Part shown: positions 23,226 to 31,399 of the stretch, in pieces
Layout of the letters: every line of letters starts with the position of its first letter
How positions within the stretch are numbered: position 1 is the first letter of the stretch
NCBI GenBank assembly: GCA_946402315.1
Contig: CAMIWC010000012.1
Span: forward strand, 1-32,550
Reading direction: 5' to 3'
Source: an uncultured Clostridium sp.
GTDB lineage: Bacteria; Bacillota_I; Bacilli_A; RF39; UBA660
Length of the DNA stretch: 32,550 bases
Position numbers and translations under genes: made by a program
The notes under the pieces: generated by a model
The model's database searches: none
What the model saw: the letters and a program-made list of their open reading frames with translations, nothing else
What the model was told of the DNA's origin: nothing

Positions 23226-24456
23226 AAATGACTTCTATTGAATCTTCATAATTCTTTTTCATTAAATACAACATTATCGAAGATGCTGATATTTCTACTG
23301 GAGCATGTACTCCATTCTTCTTTATATATCTAAAATAGATATTTCGATATATTTCAATACTATCAGTATCTTCCATTTTTAAATTATAGAGAGACTTCAT
23401 CGCTACTATAGTTTCATGAACAACTCTTTCTTTCTTATTATTAATATTAAATGTCTTAGAAAAGTCCTTATTACTTTCAATTATCTTCTCTGCTTGTTTA
23501 TAAGTAACTCCATATATTAAACCAAAGAAAGCAATCTTTAAATATAGTAACTGATTATCATCATTCATAAGTGGGAAATCCTCTAATCTATTGAAATTAT
23601 TACTATTAATCTTTTTATATCCTAATACTCCGAACATCATAGTATTAATTAAGTCTTTATCAGCTTCATAGTCCTTAGTTAAACTATCAATACTATTTAA
23701 AATAGGAGGTATTTTATCAGAATAATATCTATTAATCATTAAATTAAAAGAATAATCTATTAACATCTTTAATTTTTGTTTATTAGTATCTCTTTTTCTT
23801 TTATAAATATACTCTTTATAATAATCCCATAATAATCGACGATAATTATTATAATTTAATAAAGTAAGTACTACATCAAATAATTCATTATCACTAGAAT
23901 ATTTTTCTAAAACATAATTATCCATTAATGAAACCATTTCAATAAATTTTTCATTCTTAGAACGAAGTAAAGCTTTTACTACTTTACCTTTATCATCACT
24001 TCTAAATACATATAGTAATAAATTACGATATGATTCTACATTAAATTTATATATTACATCTTTAGATAGGAAATCAGATACTTTAAACTTTCCAGACATA
24101 ATTAATTCATCAAATAATTTCTCTTTAGTTAAAAAGATATAGTCAATATATTCTTTTTCAGAATCATACATCATAAATAAATCTTTTAAATTACCTAAAT
24201 TATTCTTCTCTAAACTTAAATAAATATATTTATTCTTTCTAAAAGAAGAAGACATTACTATCTTATAAAACTTAGGATATTGATCCATACTTTTAATAGT
24301 TAATATTTTCTTTACTATTGAACTAGCAATAGATAAAGAATACTCTTCTGGGTAGTTATTTAAAGCTAAAAGATCTTCATCCATCATAGATACAAAATCA
24401 GTATCACTTAAGGATAATGTTTCATCTATTGTTAAAGATAAAATCCTTTTCTTCAT
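23224..24456 (-). CDS. Large helical protein, unknown function
   Basis: A 410-residue soluble protein that I cannot assign. It appears helical throughout, with many Lys, Tyr, Asn and Ser and no signal peptide or membrane segment. Patterns such as LFDVVLTLLNYNNYRRLL and YRNLLLYVFRSDDKGKVVKALL, about 60 residues apart, suggest an α-solenoid with poorly conserved units, which is inference. ATG 24456 follows GGGTGAAG; an upstream in-frame GTG at 24468 overlaps this site. It is monocistronic between the yebC terminator and its own. Confidence 0.75.
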   Translation of the reverse strand: MKKRILSLTIDETLSLSDTDFVSMMDEDLLALNNYPEEYSLSIASSIVKKILTIKSMDQYPKFYKIVMSSSFRKNKYIYLSLEKNNLGNLKDLFMMYDSEKEYIDYIFLTKEKLFDELIMSGKFKVSDFLSKDVIYKFNVESYRNLLLYVFRSDDKGKVVKALLRSKNEKFIEMVSLMDNYVLEKYSSDNELFDVVLTLLNYNNYRRLLWDYYKEYIYKRKRDTNKQKLKMLIDYSFNLMINRYYSDKIPPILNSIDSLTKDYEADKDLINTMMFGVLGYKKINSNNFNRLEDFPLMNDDNQLLYLKIAFFGLIYGVTYKQAEKIIESNKDFSKTFNINNKKERVVHETIVAMKSLYNLKMEDTDSIEIYRNIYFRYIKKNGVHAPVEISASSIMLYLMKKNYEDSIEVI

Positions 24457-24502
24457 AACTTCACCCACTTTCTTATTCTATATTAATTTTATCATACAAA
24501 AA

Positions 24503-24526
24503 TAAAAAAGAGTATTTCTACTCTTT
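24503..24526 (-). terminator. Terminator of the tad-yebC operon
   Basis: A perfect 8-bp stem (AAAGAGTA with TACTCTTT), a 4-base loop and a T-run, 21 bases after the yebC stop. Confidence 0.85.
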
Positions 24527-24547
24527 AATTATTTACTAGTTTACACT

Positions 24548-25267
24548 TTAAGCATCTAGATTATGATATACATTTTGTACATCTTCTATTTCATCTAGAG
24601 CATCTGCTAGTCCTAATACTTTTTCAGTTGTTTCTTCATCAAGTGAAACAGAATTTTGTGCAATATATGTTATTTCACTTGTAATAAATTCTTCTACTCC
24701 AATACCTTCTAGAGCAGTCTTTACAGCAATAAAGTCATCTGGTGCTGTATATATTTCATAACCATCTTCTGTTGATACTATATCTTGTGCTCCAGCTTCA
24801 AGAGAGACCATCATAACTTCATCTTCATCATATTTAGAATCAATCATAATGAATCCTTTACGATCAAACATATAAGATACAGATCCATCAGTTCCTAGAT
24901 TACCTCCACGCTTTGTGAATGTAGATCTTACAAGCATCGCAGTACGATTACGATTATCAGTTAAACAGTCAACCATGAATGCCACTCCTGATGGGCCATA
25001 TCCCTCGTATCTAATAGATTCATAGTTTTCACCATCATTTGACTTAACTGCTTTATCAATTGCTTTTTGGATATTATCTTTAGGCATATTGTTACTTTTA
25101 GCTTTTTCAACTACTAGTCTAAGATTTGGATTAGTAGAAGGATCACCATTAGTACCTTTAGCAGCTACATATAATTCTTTAGCTAACTTTTGGAAAATCT
25201 TTCCTCTTTCGGCATCTAATAATCCTTTTTTTCTGTGAATTGTTGCCCATTTAGAATGTCCACTCAT
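24548..25267 (-). CDS. yebC: YebC/PmpR family protein
   Basis: A 239-residue protein of the YebC/PmpR (TACO1-like) family. It opens with the signature MSGHSKWATIHRKKG and continues with IRYEGYGPSGVAFMVDCLTDN and TFTKRGGNLGTDGSVSYMF, all highly conserved. Family members were long listed as transcription regulators; more recent work links some to translation of difficult peptide stretches such as polyproline. It starts nine bases after the tadC stop, behind TTAGGAGG, so it is the last gene of the Tad operon here. Confidence 0.96.
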   Translation of the reverse strand: MSGHSKWATIHRKKGLLDAERGKIFQKLAKELYVAAKGTNGDPSTNPNLRLVVEKAKSNNMPKDNIQKAIDKAVKSNDGENYESIRYEGYGPSGVAFMVDCLTDNRNRTAMLVRSTFTKRGGNLGTDGSVSYMFDRKGFIMIDSKYDEDEVMMVSLEAGAQDIVSTEDGYEIYTAPDDFIAVKTALEGIGVEEFITSEITYIAQNSVSLDEETTEKVLGLADALDEIEDVQNVYHNLDA

Positions 25268-25276
25268 AATTTCCTC

Positions 25277-25972
25277 CTAATTTAATTTTAAATATTCTAT
25301 TATTACTGGTGTTAAAATCAGTAACATTATTAACGGTATATAGAATAATACCGATATAACAGATACCTTTATAGGAATCTTGTTAATGATTGCTTTAATC
25401 TTTAATACTTGTCTATCTCTAATATAATCTATTTGATTATATATATCTTCAATAATATCATTACCTAAAGTATTAGATTCACTTATATGAAGAATAATAC
25501 TATTTACTTCATCTGATGGAAGTCTTTCTCTTAATGAATCAAGCACTTCATTAAGACCTTTTCCATATTTCATTTCTTCTAAAGCTATTTTAAATTCATT
25601 AGATAAATCATTATTAACATTTTCTGTAGCTACTTCAATAGAACTTTTAATACTTTTTCCAGATTCTAAAGAAAGAGCCATAACTTCAAAGAATTCCATA
25701 GCATTATATTCTAACTCTTCTTCTCTTTTTTTAATAGGTACTTCTACTAAGAAATAGTATAATGCTTTGTAATAAATAAAAGTTAAGATAGGACTAATTA
25801 AAAATCCCCAATCGAAGATATATAATAACACTAAAAAGATAATTAGAGAAGAGATAATTCTAAAGTTTAAGAAGAATATACCAGAAACATCTGATTTTCC
25901 CATCTTTAATTTCTTATTTAGTTCTTCCACTTTTTTACGAGGATAAATATGATACCAAAAACTATTTCTCAT
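25277..25972 (-). CDS. tadC: Tad pilus assembly protein TadC
   Basis: A 231-residue inner-membrane platform protein of the T2SF (GspF) family. Two hydrophobic segments near residues 35-75 are followed by a cytoplasmic region with MEFFEVMALSLESGKSIKSSIEVA and ISESNTLGNDIIEDIYNQ, then a last hydrophobic hairpin (VSVISVLFYIPLIMLLILTPV). With TadB it should form the base on which the ATPase TadA drives pilin extraction. The ATG overlaps the tadB stop (ATGA), showing translational coupling. Confidence 0.88.
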   Translation of the reverse strand: MRNSFWYHIYPRKKVEELNKKLKMGKSDVSGIFFLNFRIISSLIIFLVLLYIFDWGFLISPILTFIYYKALYYFLVEVPIKKREEELEYNAMEFFEVMALSLESGKSIKSSIEVATENVNNDLSNEFKIALEEMKYGKGLNEVLDSLRERLPSDEVNSIILHISESNTLGNDIIEDIYNQIDYIRDRQVLKIKAIINKIPIKVSVISVLFYIPLIMLLILTPVIIEYLKLN

Positions 25973-26952
25973 AATCTCACCTCGATATATACAATTTTTC
26001 TAATAATAATTATATAGAATACATATAAAGTAATTATTAATAATAAAGCAATAAATCCAATAGTAGTTGTAAATAAAGTTACAAAGTACCCAGGAGAGAG
26101 TAATAATAATATCAATACTAAGAATGGTGGTATCGCTACTAAAATACGATATACAAATCTAGCTTGACTAGAATTACTATTTAGTTCATCTCTTAGTTTT
26201 TTACGAGCTAAAGCATTCTTTTCAATAGAATCAAATACAGATACTATATTTCCTCCTGTTTTACTTAGAACACTAATAGAACTAGTTAAATAAGTAGCTT
26301 CTACACTATTTACTCTACTACTAAATCTTCTAAATGCTTCTTCAATATCAAGACCAAACTTAATATCTTCACTAATTTTCTTAAATTCTAAAGCAATTGG
26401 TCCTTTTAATTCTTTTGATACTAAATCAATTGCTTGAATAATACTCTTTCCTGATTTAAAAGCATTATTCATAACTACAATTGCTTCAGATATATCATTA
26501 TCTAATCTTTTATCTTCATATTTACCTACTACATATAAATAAATGTCATATAAGAAGAATCCAGATAAGAATGATATCAATATATTTATTAAAGTAATAG
26601 TATTATCTTTAAAGAATGAATGAATTATTAATAATAATAAACACATTAAACCTATAATAATCTTTCTACTAATATAATTCATATTAATTAGCATTTTCTT
26701 ACTACCAGAATATTTAATATATTTTTTACTATAATCATCAAATATATGTATTTTCATTAATCTTTTAGATAAACTTTCTTCTAAATACTTATAACTACTT
26801 TCCAATATATCTACAATAGAAGGAGTATCATCATCAAATTCTAAAGTATAACTATTAAATCTTTTAGATAATTTATAACTTCTATAAGTTTTAATAAGTA
26901 ACCATAACAATAATAGAATTAAACATATTAAGAATAGTACTAATAATTCCAT
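25969..26952 (-). CDS. tadB: Tad pilus assembly protein TadB
   Basis: A 327-residue membrane protein of the T2SF family. One N-terminal membrane helix (LLVLFLICLILLLLWLLI), a cytoplasmic segment, two membrane helices near 95-130, the conserved core (DISEAIVVMNNAFKSGKSIIQAIDLV, RFSSRVNSVEATYLTSSISVLSKTGGNI) and two more helices at the C-terminus. Partner of TadC in the inner-membrane platform. It starts 13 bases after the ATPase gene with an AAAGGAG site; its TGA stop overlaps the tadC start. Confidence 0.9.
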   Translation of the reverse strand: MELLVLFLICLILLLLWLLIKTYRSYKLSKRFNSYTLEFDDDTPSIVDILESSYKYLEESLSKRLMKIHIFDDYSKKYIKYSGSKKMLINMNYISRKIIIGLMCLLLLIIHSFFKDNTITLINILISFLSGFFLYDIYLYVVGKYEDKRLDNDISEAIVVMNNAFKSGKSIIQAIDLVSKELKGPIALEFKKISEDIKFGLDIEEAFRRFSSRVNSVEATYLTSSISVLSKTGGNIVSVFDSIEKNALARKKLRDELNSNSSQARFVYRILVAIPPFLVLILLLLSPGYFVTLFTTTIGFIALLLIITLYVFYIIIIRKIVYIEVRL

Positions 26953-26965
26953 AAATTACTCCTTT

Positions 26966-28309
26966 CTATTTTTTTGTAGTCTTCTTTGTTCCCTTTTTAG
27001 TTTTAGGTTCAAACATATCTAAAACTATACCTTTATTTTTAATCTTTTCATATATTTGTGGAATATCTTCATATAAAATGAATTCTCCATTTACTTCATT
27101 ACTCTCTGTAACTCCATGTTTTAAGAATGCAAATATATCTTTAATAATTATATTTTCTCCGTCAAATCCAGTTATTTCTGATATATTAGTAACTTTTCTC
27201 TTACCATCACTTAATCTTTCTACAGAAATAACTATATCAATAGCACTTTCTATATAACCTCTAATAGCTTTAATAGGAAGTTCTACTTCACTCATAAGAA
27301 TCATTGTTTCAAGTCTATTTAAAGCATCTTTAACTCCATTAGCATGTAATGTAGTTAATGATCCATCATGACCAGTATTCATAGCTTGTAGCATATCAAA
27401 TGCTTCTTTACCACGAACTTCTCCAACAATAATTCGATCCGGTCTCATACGAAGAGAGTTTCTAACTAAATCTCTAATTGTAACTTCTCCTTCTTTTTCA
27501 TAGTTCTCTGTTTTAGTTTCAAGAGATATGACATGTTCTTGTTTAAGACGAAGTTCTACAGCATCTTCAATAGTAATAATTCTTTCATCATTTGGAATAG
27601 ATCCAGAAAGAACATTTAAAAGTGTTGTTTTACCAGAACCAGTACCACCACAAACTAAGATATTTAATCTTGCTTTAATACAAGCATCTAAGAATGTAGC
27701 CATATATGGTGTTAAAGTACCATTTCCAATTAAACTATCCATAGTTTCAATATCATCTTTAAACTTACGAATAGTAACAACTGGTCCTTTTACTGATAAA
27801 GGTGGTATAATCGCATTTATTCTTGATCCATCAGGAAGACGAGAGTCTACCATAGGGTTACTACTATCTATCGTTCTACCTAGAGGTTGAATAATACGAC
27901 TTACGGTTCTAATAATATGTTCATCATTTATAAATGATACTTCATAATCACGAGAAATTATACCATCTACTTCAATATATATTTCATCTGGAGCATTAAT
28001 CATAATTTCTGTAACATTTTTATCTTTTAATAGTTCTGTGATTGGTCCAAATCCAGTTAATTCATTATTAATTAAATTATTTAAATAAGCTCTTTGTTCA
28101 TTATCTAAATTATATTCTACACAGAATTTATCTACTACTTCTTCTATTCTATTTGGTTCAGTTTCATGAGAATCTATTAATTCTTGAATAATCTTAATAC
28201 GTAAATCATCTAATTCTTCTTTATTTTCAAATATATCATAATCTGTATTACTATAAGAATTAAGATTATTATCTTCTAAATTGAACTCTTCCATCCAACT
28301 ATTGTTCAT
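26966..28309 (-). CDS. tadA: Tad/CpaF-family secretion ATPase
   Basis: A 447-residue hexameric ATPase of the CpaF/TadA branch of the type II/IV secretion superfamily, which powers pilus assembly. The N-terminal helical part (1-90) and [20 protein letters not shown] precede the RecA-like core: Walker A GGTGSGKT (221-228), [11 protein letters not shown] (Asp box, 246-255), Walker [11 protein letters not shown] (291-300) and His box [12 protein letters not shown] (313-324). A Lys/Thr-rich tail ends the protein. The start sits inside the end of the upstream tadZ-like gene behind GAGGAGG. Family assignment is secure. Confidence 0.96.
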   Translation of the reverse strand: MNNSWMEEFNLEDNNLNSYSNTDYDIFENKEELDDLRIKIIQELIDSHETEPNRIEEVVDKFCVEYNLDNEQRAYLNNLINNELTGFGPITELLKDKNVTEIMINAPDEIYIEVDGIISRDYEVSFINDEHIIRTVSRIIQPLGRTIDSSNPMVDSRLPDGSRINAIIPPLSVKGPVVTIRKFKDDIETMDSLIGNGTLTPYMATFLDACIKARLNILVCGGTGSGKTTLLNVLSGSIPNDERIITIEDAVELRLKQEHVISLETKTENYEKEGEVTIRDLVRNSLRMRPDRIIVGEVRGKEAFDMLQAMNTGHDGSLTTLHANGVKDALNRLETMILMSEVELPIKAIRGYIESAIDIVISVERLSDGKRKVTNISEITGFDGENIIIKDIFAFLKHGVTESNEVNGEFILYEDIPQIYEKIKNKGIVLDMFEPKTKKGTKKTTKK

Positions 28310-29060
28310 AATCTTCCTCCTCTACTAAATTAAATATATTTTTACTAAAAGAATCATATTCTTTTTTACTATCACCAGTATATATTTCTCCAAAATTAAT
28401 TATTTTTTCATTCATAACTAATTCATTATAATTCTTAAGATATAGGTTATTACTAAGTGTATAATCTAATTTCTTAAGCACTGTTTTAATAGCGTATACA
28501 TCAAAGTTATCCTTTATATTTCGATAAGATTTATTTATAAGAATAACTAAATTATCTACTTTCATATTCTTAGTAATAGATATAAAACTCTTATTAGTTT
28601 CTAAGTTATAAGCATCATCACCTACTATATCAATTATCTTAAAACTCTTATCAAAAAGTAACATATTAATTGGACTTAATGTATTATTTGTATCAATTAC
28701 AATATAATCATAAGAATACATTAATAGATCCAAGGCTTGATTAAGAATCTTAGTATTTATTTTAGATGCAAATCTCATATCTATAGGAGCAGGAATAAAA
28801 GATAAATTTTCACGTACATAATAAATATATGGAGTAGAACTTTCAAACTTTTGATGTTCTAAATCATCACACATATTATAGATAGTCTTTTTAGGTTTAA
28901 TTCCTAAACTAAAAGCTAGATTTCCTCCATATAAGTCTAAATCAATTAAAAGAGTACTTTTACTTTTACTCAATATATCTGCAACCATCATAGATACAGT
29001 AGTTTTACCTACTCCACCTTTCATAGATGTTACAGTTATTATTTTTGCTTTATTCTTCAT
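28299..29060 (-). CDS. tadZ: TadZ/CpaE-like ParA-type ATPase
   Basis: A 253-residue P-loop protein of the ParA/MinD family. The deviant Walker A is SMKGGVGKTT (12-21); TLLIDLDLYGGNLAFSLG and YDYIVIDTNNTL give the two aspartate motifs. CpaE/TadZ proteins place the Tad machine, often at a pole, and its position between pseudopilin and ATPase genes fits that role. Unlike many TadZ proteins it has no N-terminal receiver-like domain, so it is shorter than usual. It overlaps both neighbours slightly, indicating tight coupling. Confidence 0.85.
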   Translation of the reverse strand: MKNKAKIITVTSMKGGVGKTTVSMMVADILSKSKSTLLIDLDLYGGNLAFSLGIKPKKTIYNMCDDLEHQKFESSTPYIYYVRENLSFIPAPIDMRFASKINTKILNQALDLLMYSYDYIVIDTNNTLSPINMLLFDKSFKIIDIVGDDAYNLETNKSFISITKNMKVDNLVILINKSYRNIKDNFDVYAIKTVLKKLDYTLSNNLYLKNYNELVMNEKIINFGEIYTGDSKKEYDSFSKNIFNLVEEEDYEQ

Positions 29061-29829
29061 CTAACCAACTCCTATTTAAATTATTTATATTTCTTATTCT
29101 TCCATTTGTTAATAATTCATCATATACTTTTAAATATTTAATATTAGATATATCAATAGTAAAATCACCAGTCATAATACTAATATCTTTTATATACTTT
29201 TCATTTAAATAGACTTTATTCTCTACTATATGTAATATATTTCTATTTTTTAAGGATACTAGAAAAGTATCATTTAAATATAAATTATAAGTATATATAT
29301 AAAGTTTATTATTACCAATAGTTAATAAATCATTATCTTGATTAGTAAGACCTATTTCTAAAGTTTTAGAAGTAAGATCTATACTTGATAGATTAATCTT
29401 ATTATCTACAACAGTATAATTATTTCCATCGTAGGAAGTAATCTTATTATCATTATTTTCTAAATATATTAATAACTTACTATTATAATCAACTTTCTTT
29501 TCTGATTTAACAGTATACTTTTTAAAACCAATTATCTTACCAAATACAGGTTTTATATCTTTATGAGATTTTACTGTAATAGTTTTAGCATCCATTTCAA
29601 TAGAGTCTATTACTATATCATCATCATTTAAATTATAAAGAGTAATAATATCAGATTCTACTAAATCTTTTTTATTTTTTATACTATCTAAAACATCAGT
29701 ACTTATATTATCTATTTTATTCTTGTTATAAATCATTAAAGATGAATCTACTATAGAGGCAACTAAAAGGAATATTATTGGTAATAATAATAAGAAAAGT
29801 ACTAATACTTGACCTCTATTATTATTCAT
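29050..29829 (-). CDS. TadG-like pseudopilin/anchored protein
   Basis: A 259-residue protein. The N-terminus NNNRGQVLVLFLLLLPIIFLLVASIVD resembles the TadE/TadG anchor: a short basic leader, Gly-Gln, then a long hydrophobic stretch with Pro. The Glu at +5 of true pilins is absent (QVLVL), so processing is uncertain. The rest is a β-rich outside domain full of Asn, Lys and Tyr with no motif I know; the von Willebrand domain of longer TadG proteins is absent. It overlaps tadE by eight bases and tadZ by eleven. Confidence 0.75.
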   Translation of the reverse strand: MNNNRGQVLVLFLLLLPIIFLLVASIVDSSLMIYNKNKIDNISTDVLDSIKNKKDLVESDIITLYNLNDDDIVIDSIEMDAKTITVKSHKDIKPVFGKIIGFKKYTVKSEKKVDYNSKLLIYLENNDNKITSYDGNNYTVVDNKINLSSIDLTSKTLEIGLTNQDNDLLTIGNNKLYIYTYNLYLNDTFLVSLKNRNILHIVENKVYLNEKYIKDISIMTGDFTIDISNIKYLKVYDELLTNGRIRNINNLNRSWLDEE

Positions 29830-30172
29830 TATTAATAGTCCTTTCTACTTTAACTACATAAGGATCAGCTATTATTTTATCCATTCCTGGAGTAATTAAA
29901 TCTACATTTTTAGTAAGAGTTATAGTAGTAATATCTCCATTTTTATAAATATCTACTGTTATATTTTTATATCCCATATCAGCTAAATAATTCTCTATAT
30001 CATCATAATCTTTATCTTTTTGATATTCTTCTATAGCTATACTAGTGATTCCTTCTAGTTTATTATTTTCTAGTATTATTCTTCCTAAATCTATAAAAGA
30101 AAAGAATAGTAGTATTATTACAGGTAATATAATAACAAATTCAATTAAAGCTTGACCTTTATTATTCCTCAT
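29822..30172 (-). CDS. tadE: TadE-like minor pseudopilin
   Basis: A 116-residue prepilin-like protein: leader MRNNKG, then QALIEFVIILPVIILLFFSFIDLGR, with Glu at +5 and the Pro of TadE proteins. The small outside domain ends in a β-strand (KVERTINNE). TadE-type minor pilins help start or stabilise Flp pili. First gene of the Tad operon, with its own TGn-extended promoter and an AAGGTG ribosome site. Confidence 0.88.
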   Translation of the reverse strand: MRNNKGQALIEFVIILPVIILLFFSFIDLGRIILENNKLEGITSIAIEEYQKDKDYDDIENYLADMGYKNITVDIYKNGDITTITLTKNVDLITPGMDKIIADPYVVKVERTINNE

Positions 30173-30197
30173 AATAACACCTTCCCTATCTTACATA

Positions 30198-30206
30198 ATT
30201 ATAACA
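30198..30206 (-). promoter_or_regulatory. Extended -10 promoter of the tad operon
   Basis: TGT directly followed by TATAAT on the minus strand; the -35 position falls in the T-rich tail of the previous terminator. Confidence 0.6.
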
Positions 30207-30213
30207 AATAAAT

Positions 30214-30238
30214 AAAAAAAAGAGAATACTCTCTCTTT
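30214..30238 (-). terminator. Terminator of the ddl transcript
   Basis: A 7-bp stem (AAAGAGA with TCTCTTT), a 6-base loop and a T-run, overlapping the stop codon of the upstream gene by two bases. Confidence 0.8.
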
Positions 30239-31370
30239 AAATATCATGAATATTTATCGTTGATGATTCTTCATCGTCTTCTTTAAATAAATCCTCTTTT
30301 CTTAATTTATAATTACTTATTATTAACTGTTCTATATTACGGTCTAAAGTCATAAAATCTTCTTTATGAAGAGTTTTAATAATTAAATTTAATAGACTCT
30401 CTTCTTTGATCTTCTTAGTCTTTAAAGCTAAACTATAAATACCTAGAAGATCCATCTTAAAGATAGATTCTAATTCTTCTTTATCCTCTACTTTAATCTT
30501 TCTAAGTACATAATCATAAGTAGAATTAGTAAAGTATTCTAAACTTCCTAAATACTTATCATGACCACTTCTAGTATTTAATACTTGATATATATTTAAA
30601 GCAAAGAAATTGTAATTAATCTTTCTAAATGCTTCATTCTTATATAAAGACTTAGGAAGTGAATCACTAGCTGGATCAAAGAAATAGAAACCATCTATCT
30701 CATATTTAGTATCTTCTATATAAATCATTGAAACATATTCAATATCTTCTCTTTTAATAGGTACGATATAAACAGGAATATCCATTCTAGATAAGATCTC
30801 TTTGAAAAGATTATTAAATCCTAAATAATTAGTTTGTCTTGTTCTAATAATATCTGGAAGACGATCACTACTAGTAATACTTAAATCTAATAATTTAACA
30901 AAATCATATACTTCCTTTATCTTCTCTAAAGGAGATAAACTCTTACTAATAGATGATATAACTATTCCAATATATTCTTCCATCTTTCTATAATTAGGAA
31001 GAGATGTTATTTGATAAGCACCATCTTTAAAACTATATGATAATTCCCAAGAATCAGGATTTTCATATGGAAAAGATAGTAATTGTTTTACATCTTCAGG
31101 ACTGTTATTTCTTAAAATTAACTTTTCAACATTACAATCATTAATCATTGGAGATAATTCCAATATATGTTTAATGTTTTCTATATCATTTATTCCTACT
31201 TTATCCCTAAAAGTAACTTGAGCTAAAGTATTAAAAGATACTACCATCTTCTTAACTTCATCCAAAGCTTCAGATGTTAAAGGGGTGCTGAAGTCTAGAT
31301 TGGTTATTCCAACATACTTTAGTAGTTCTTCATCAATTGTACCTAAATCGGATTCAAAACCATTTTCCAA
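30237..31370 (-). CDS. Transglutaminase-fold-like protein, probably catalytically inactive
   Basis: A 377-residue soluble protein. Residues of about 140-235 recall a transglutaminase-like core: a helical lead-in (PLEKIKEVYDFVKLL), NYLGFNNLFKEILSRMDIPVYIVPI where the active Cys usually sits, a β-strand pair (YVSMIYIEDTKYE) and FFDPASD, matching the usual D-P-T. The Cys and His are not at their places, so enzyme activity is unlikely. The rest is helical and unrecognised. No ATG fits: an in-frame TAA lies just upstream, and the TTG at 31370, seven bases after GGGGTG, is the best start (TTG 31376 is the alternative). It follows ddl by about 30 bases and is probably co-transcribed with it. Confidence 0.6.
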   Translation of the reverse strand: MENGFESDLGTIDEELLKYVGITNLDFSTPLTSEALDEVKKMVVSFNTLAQVTFRDKVGINDIENIKHILELSPMINDCNVEKLILRNNSPEDVKQLLSFPYENPDSWELSYSFKDGAYQITSLPNYRKMEEYIGIVISSISKSLSPLEKIKEVYDFVKLLDLSITSSDRLPDIIRTRQTNYLGFNNLFKEILSRMDIPVYIVPIKREDIEYVSMIYIEDTKYEIDGFYFFDPASDSLPKSLYKNEAFRKINYNFFALNIYQVLNTRSGHDKYLGSLEYFTNSTYDYVLRKIKVEDKEELESIFKMDLLGIYSLALKTKKIKEESLLNLIIKTLHKEDFMTLDRNIEQLIISNYKLRKEDLFKEDDEESSTINIHDI

Positions 31371-31399
31371 CTCCAAACACCCCGTTTCTTGTTATAAAA

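Noticed and set aside
27528-27890. A 120-codon open frame on the plus strand
   Set aside because: Antisense to the conserved ATPase core of tadA; a composition artefact.
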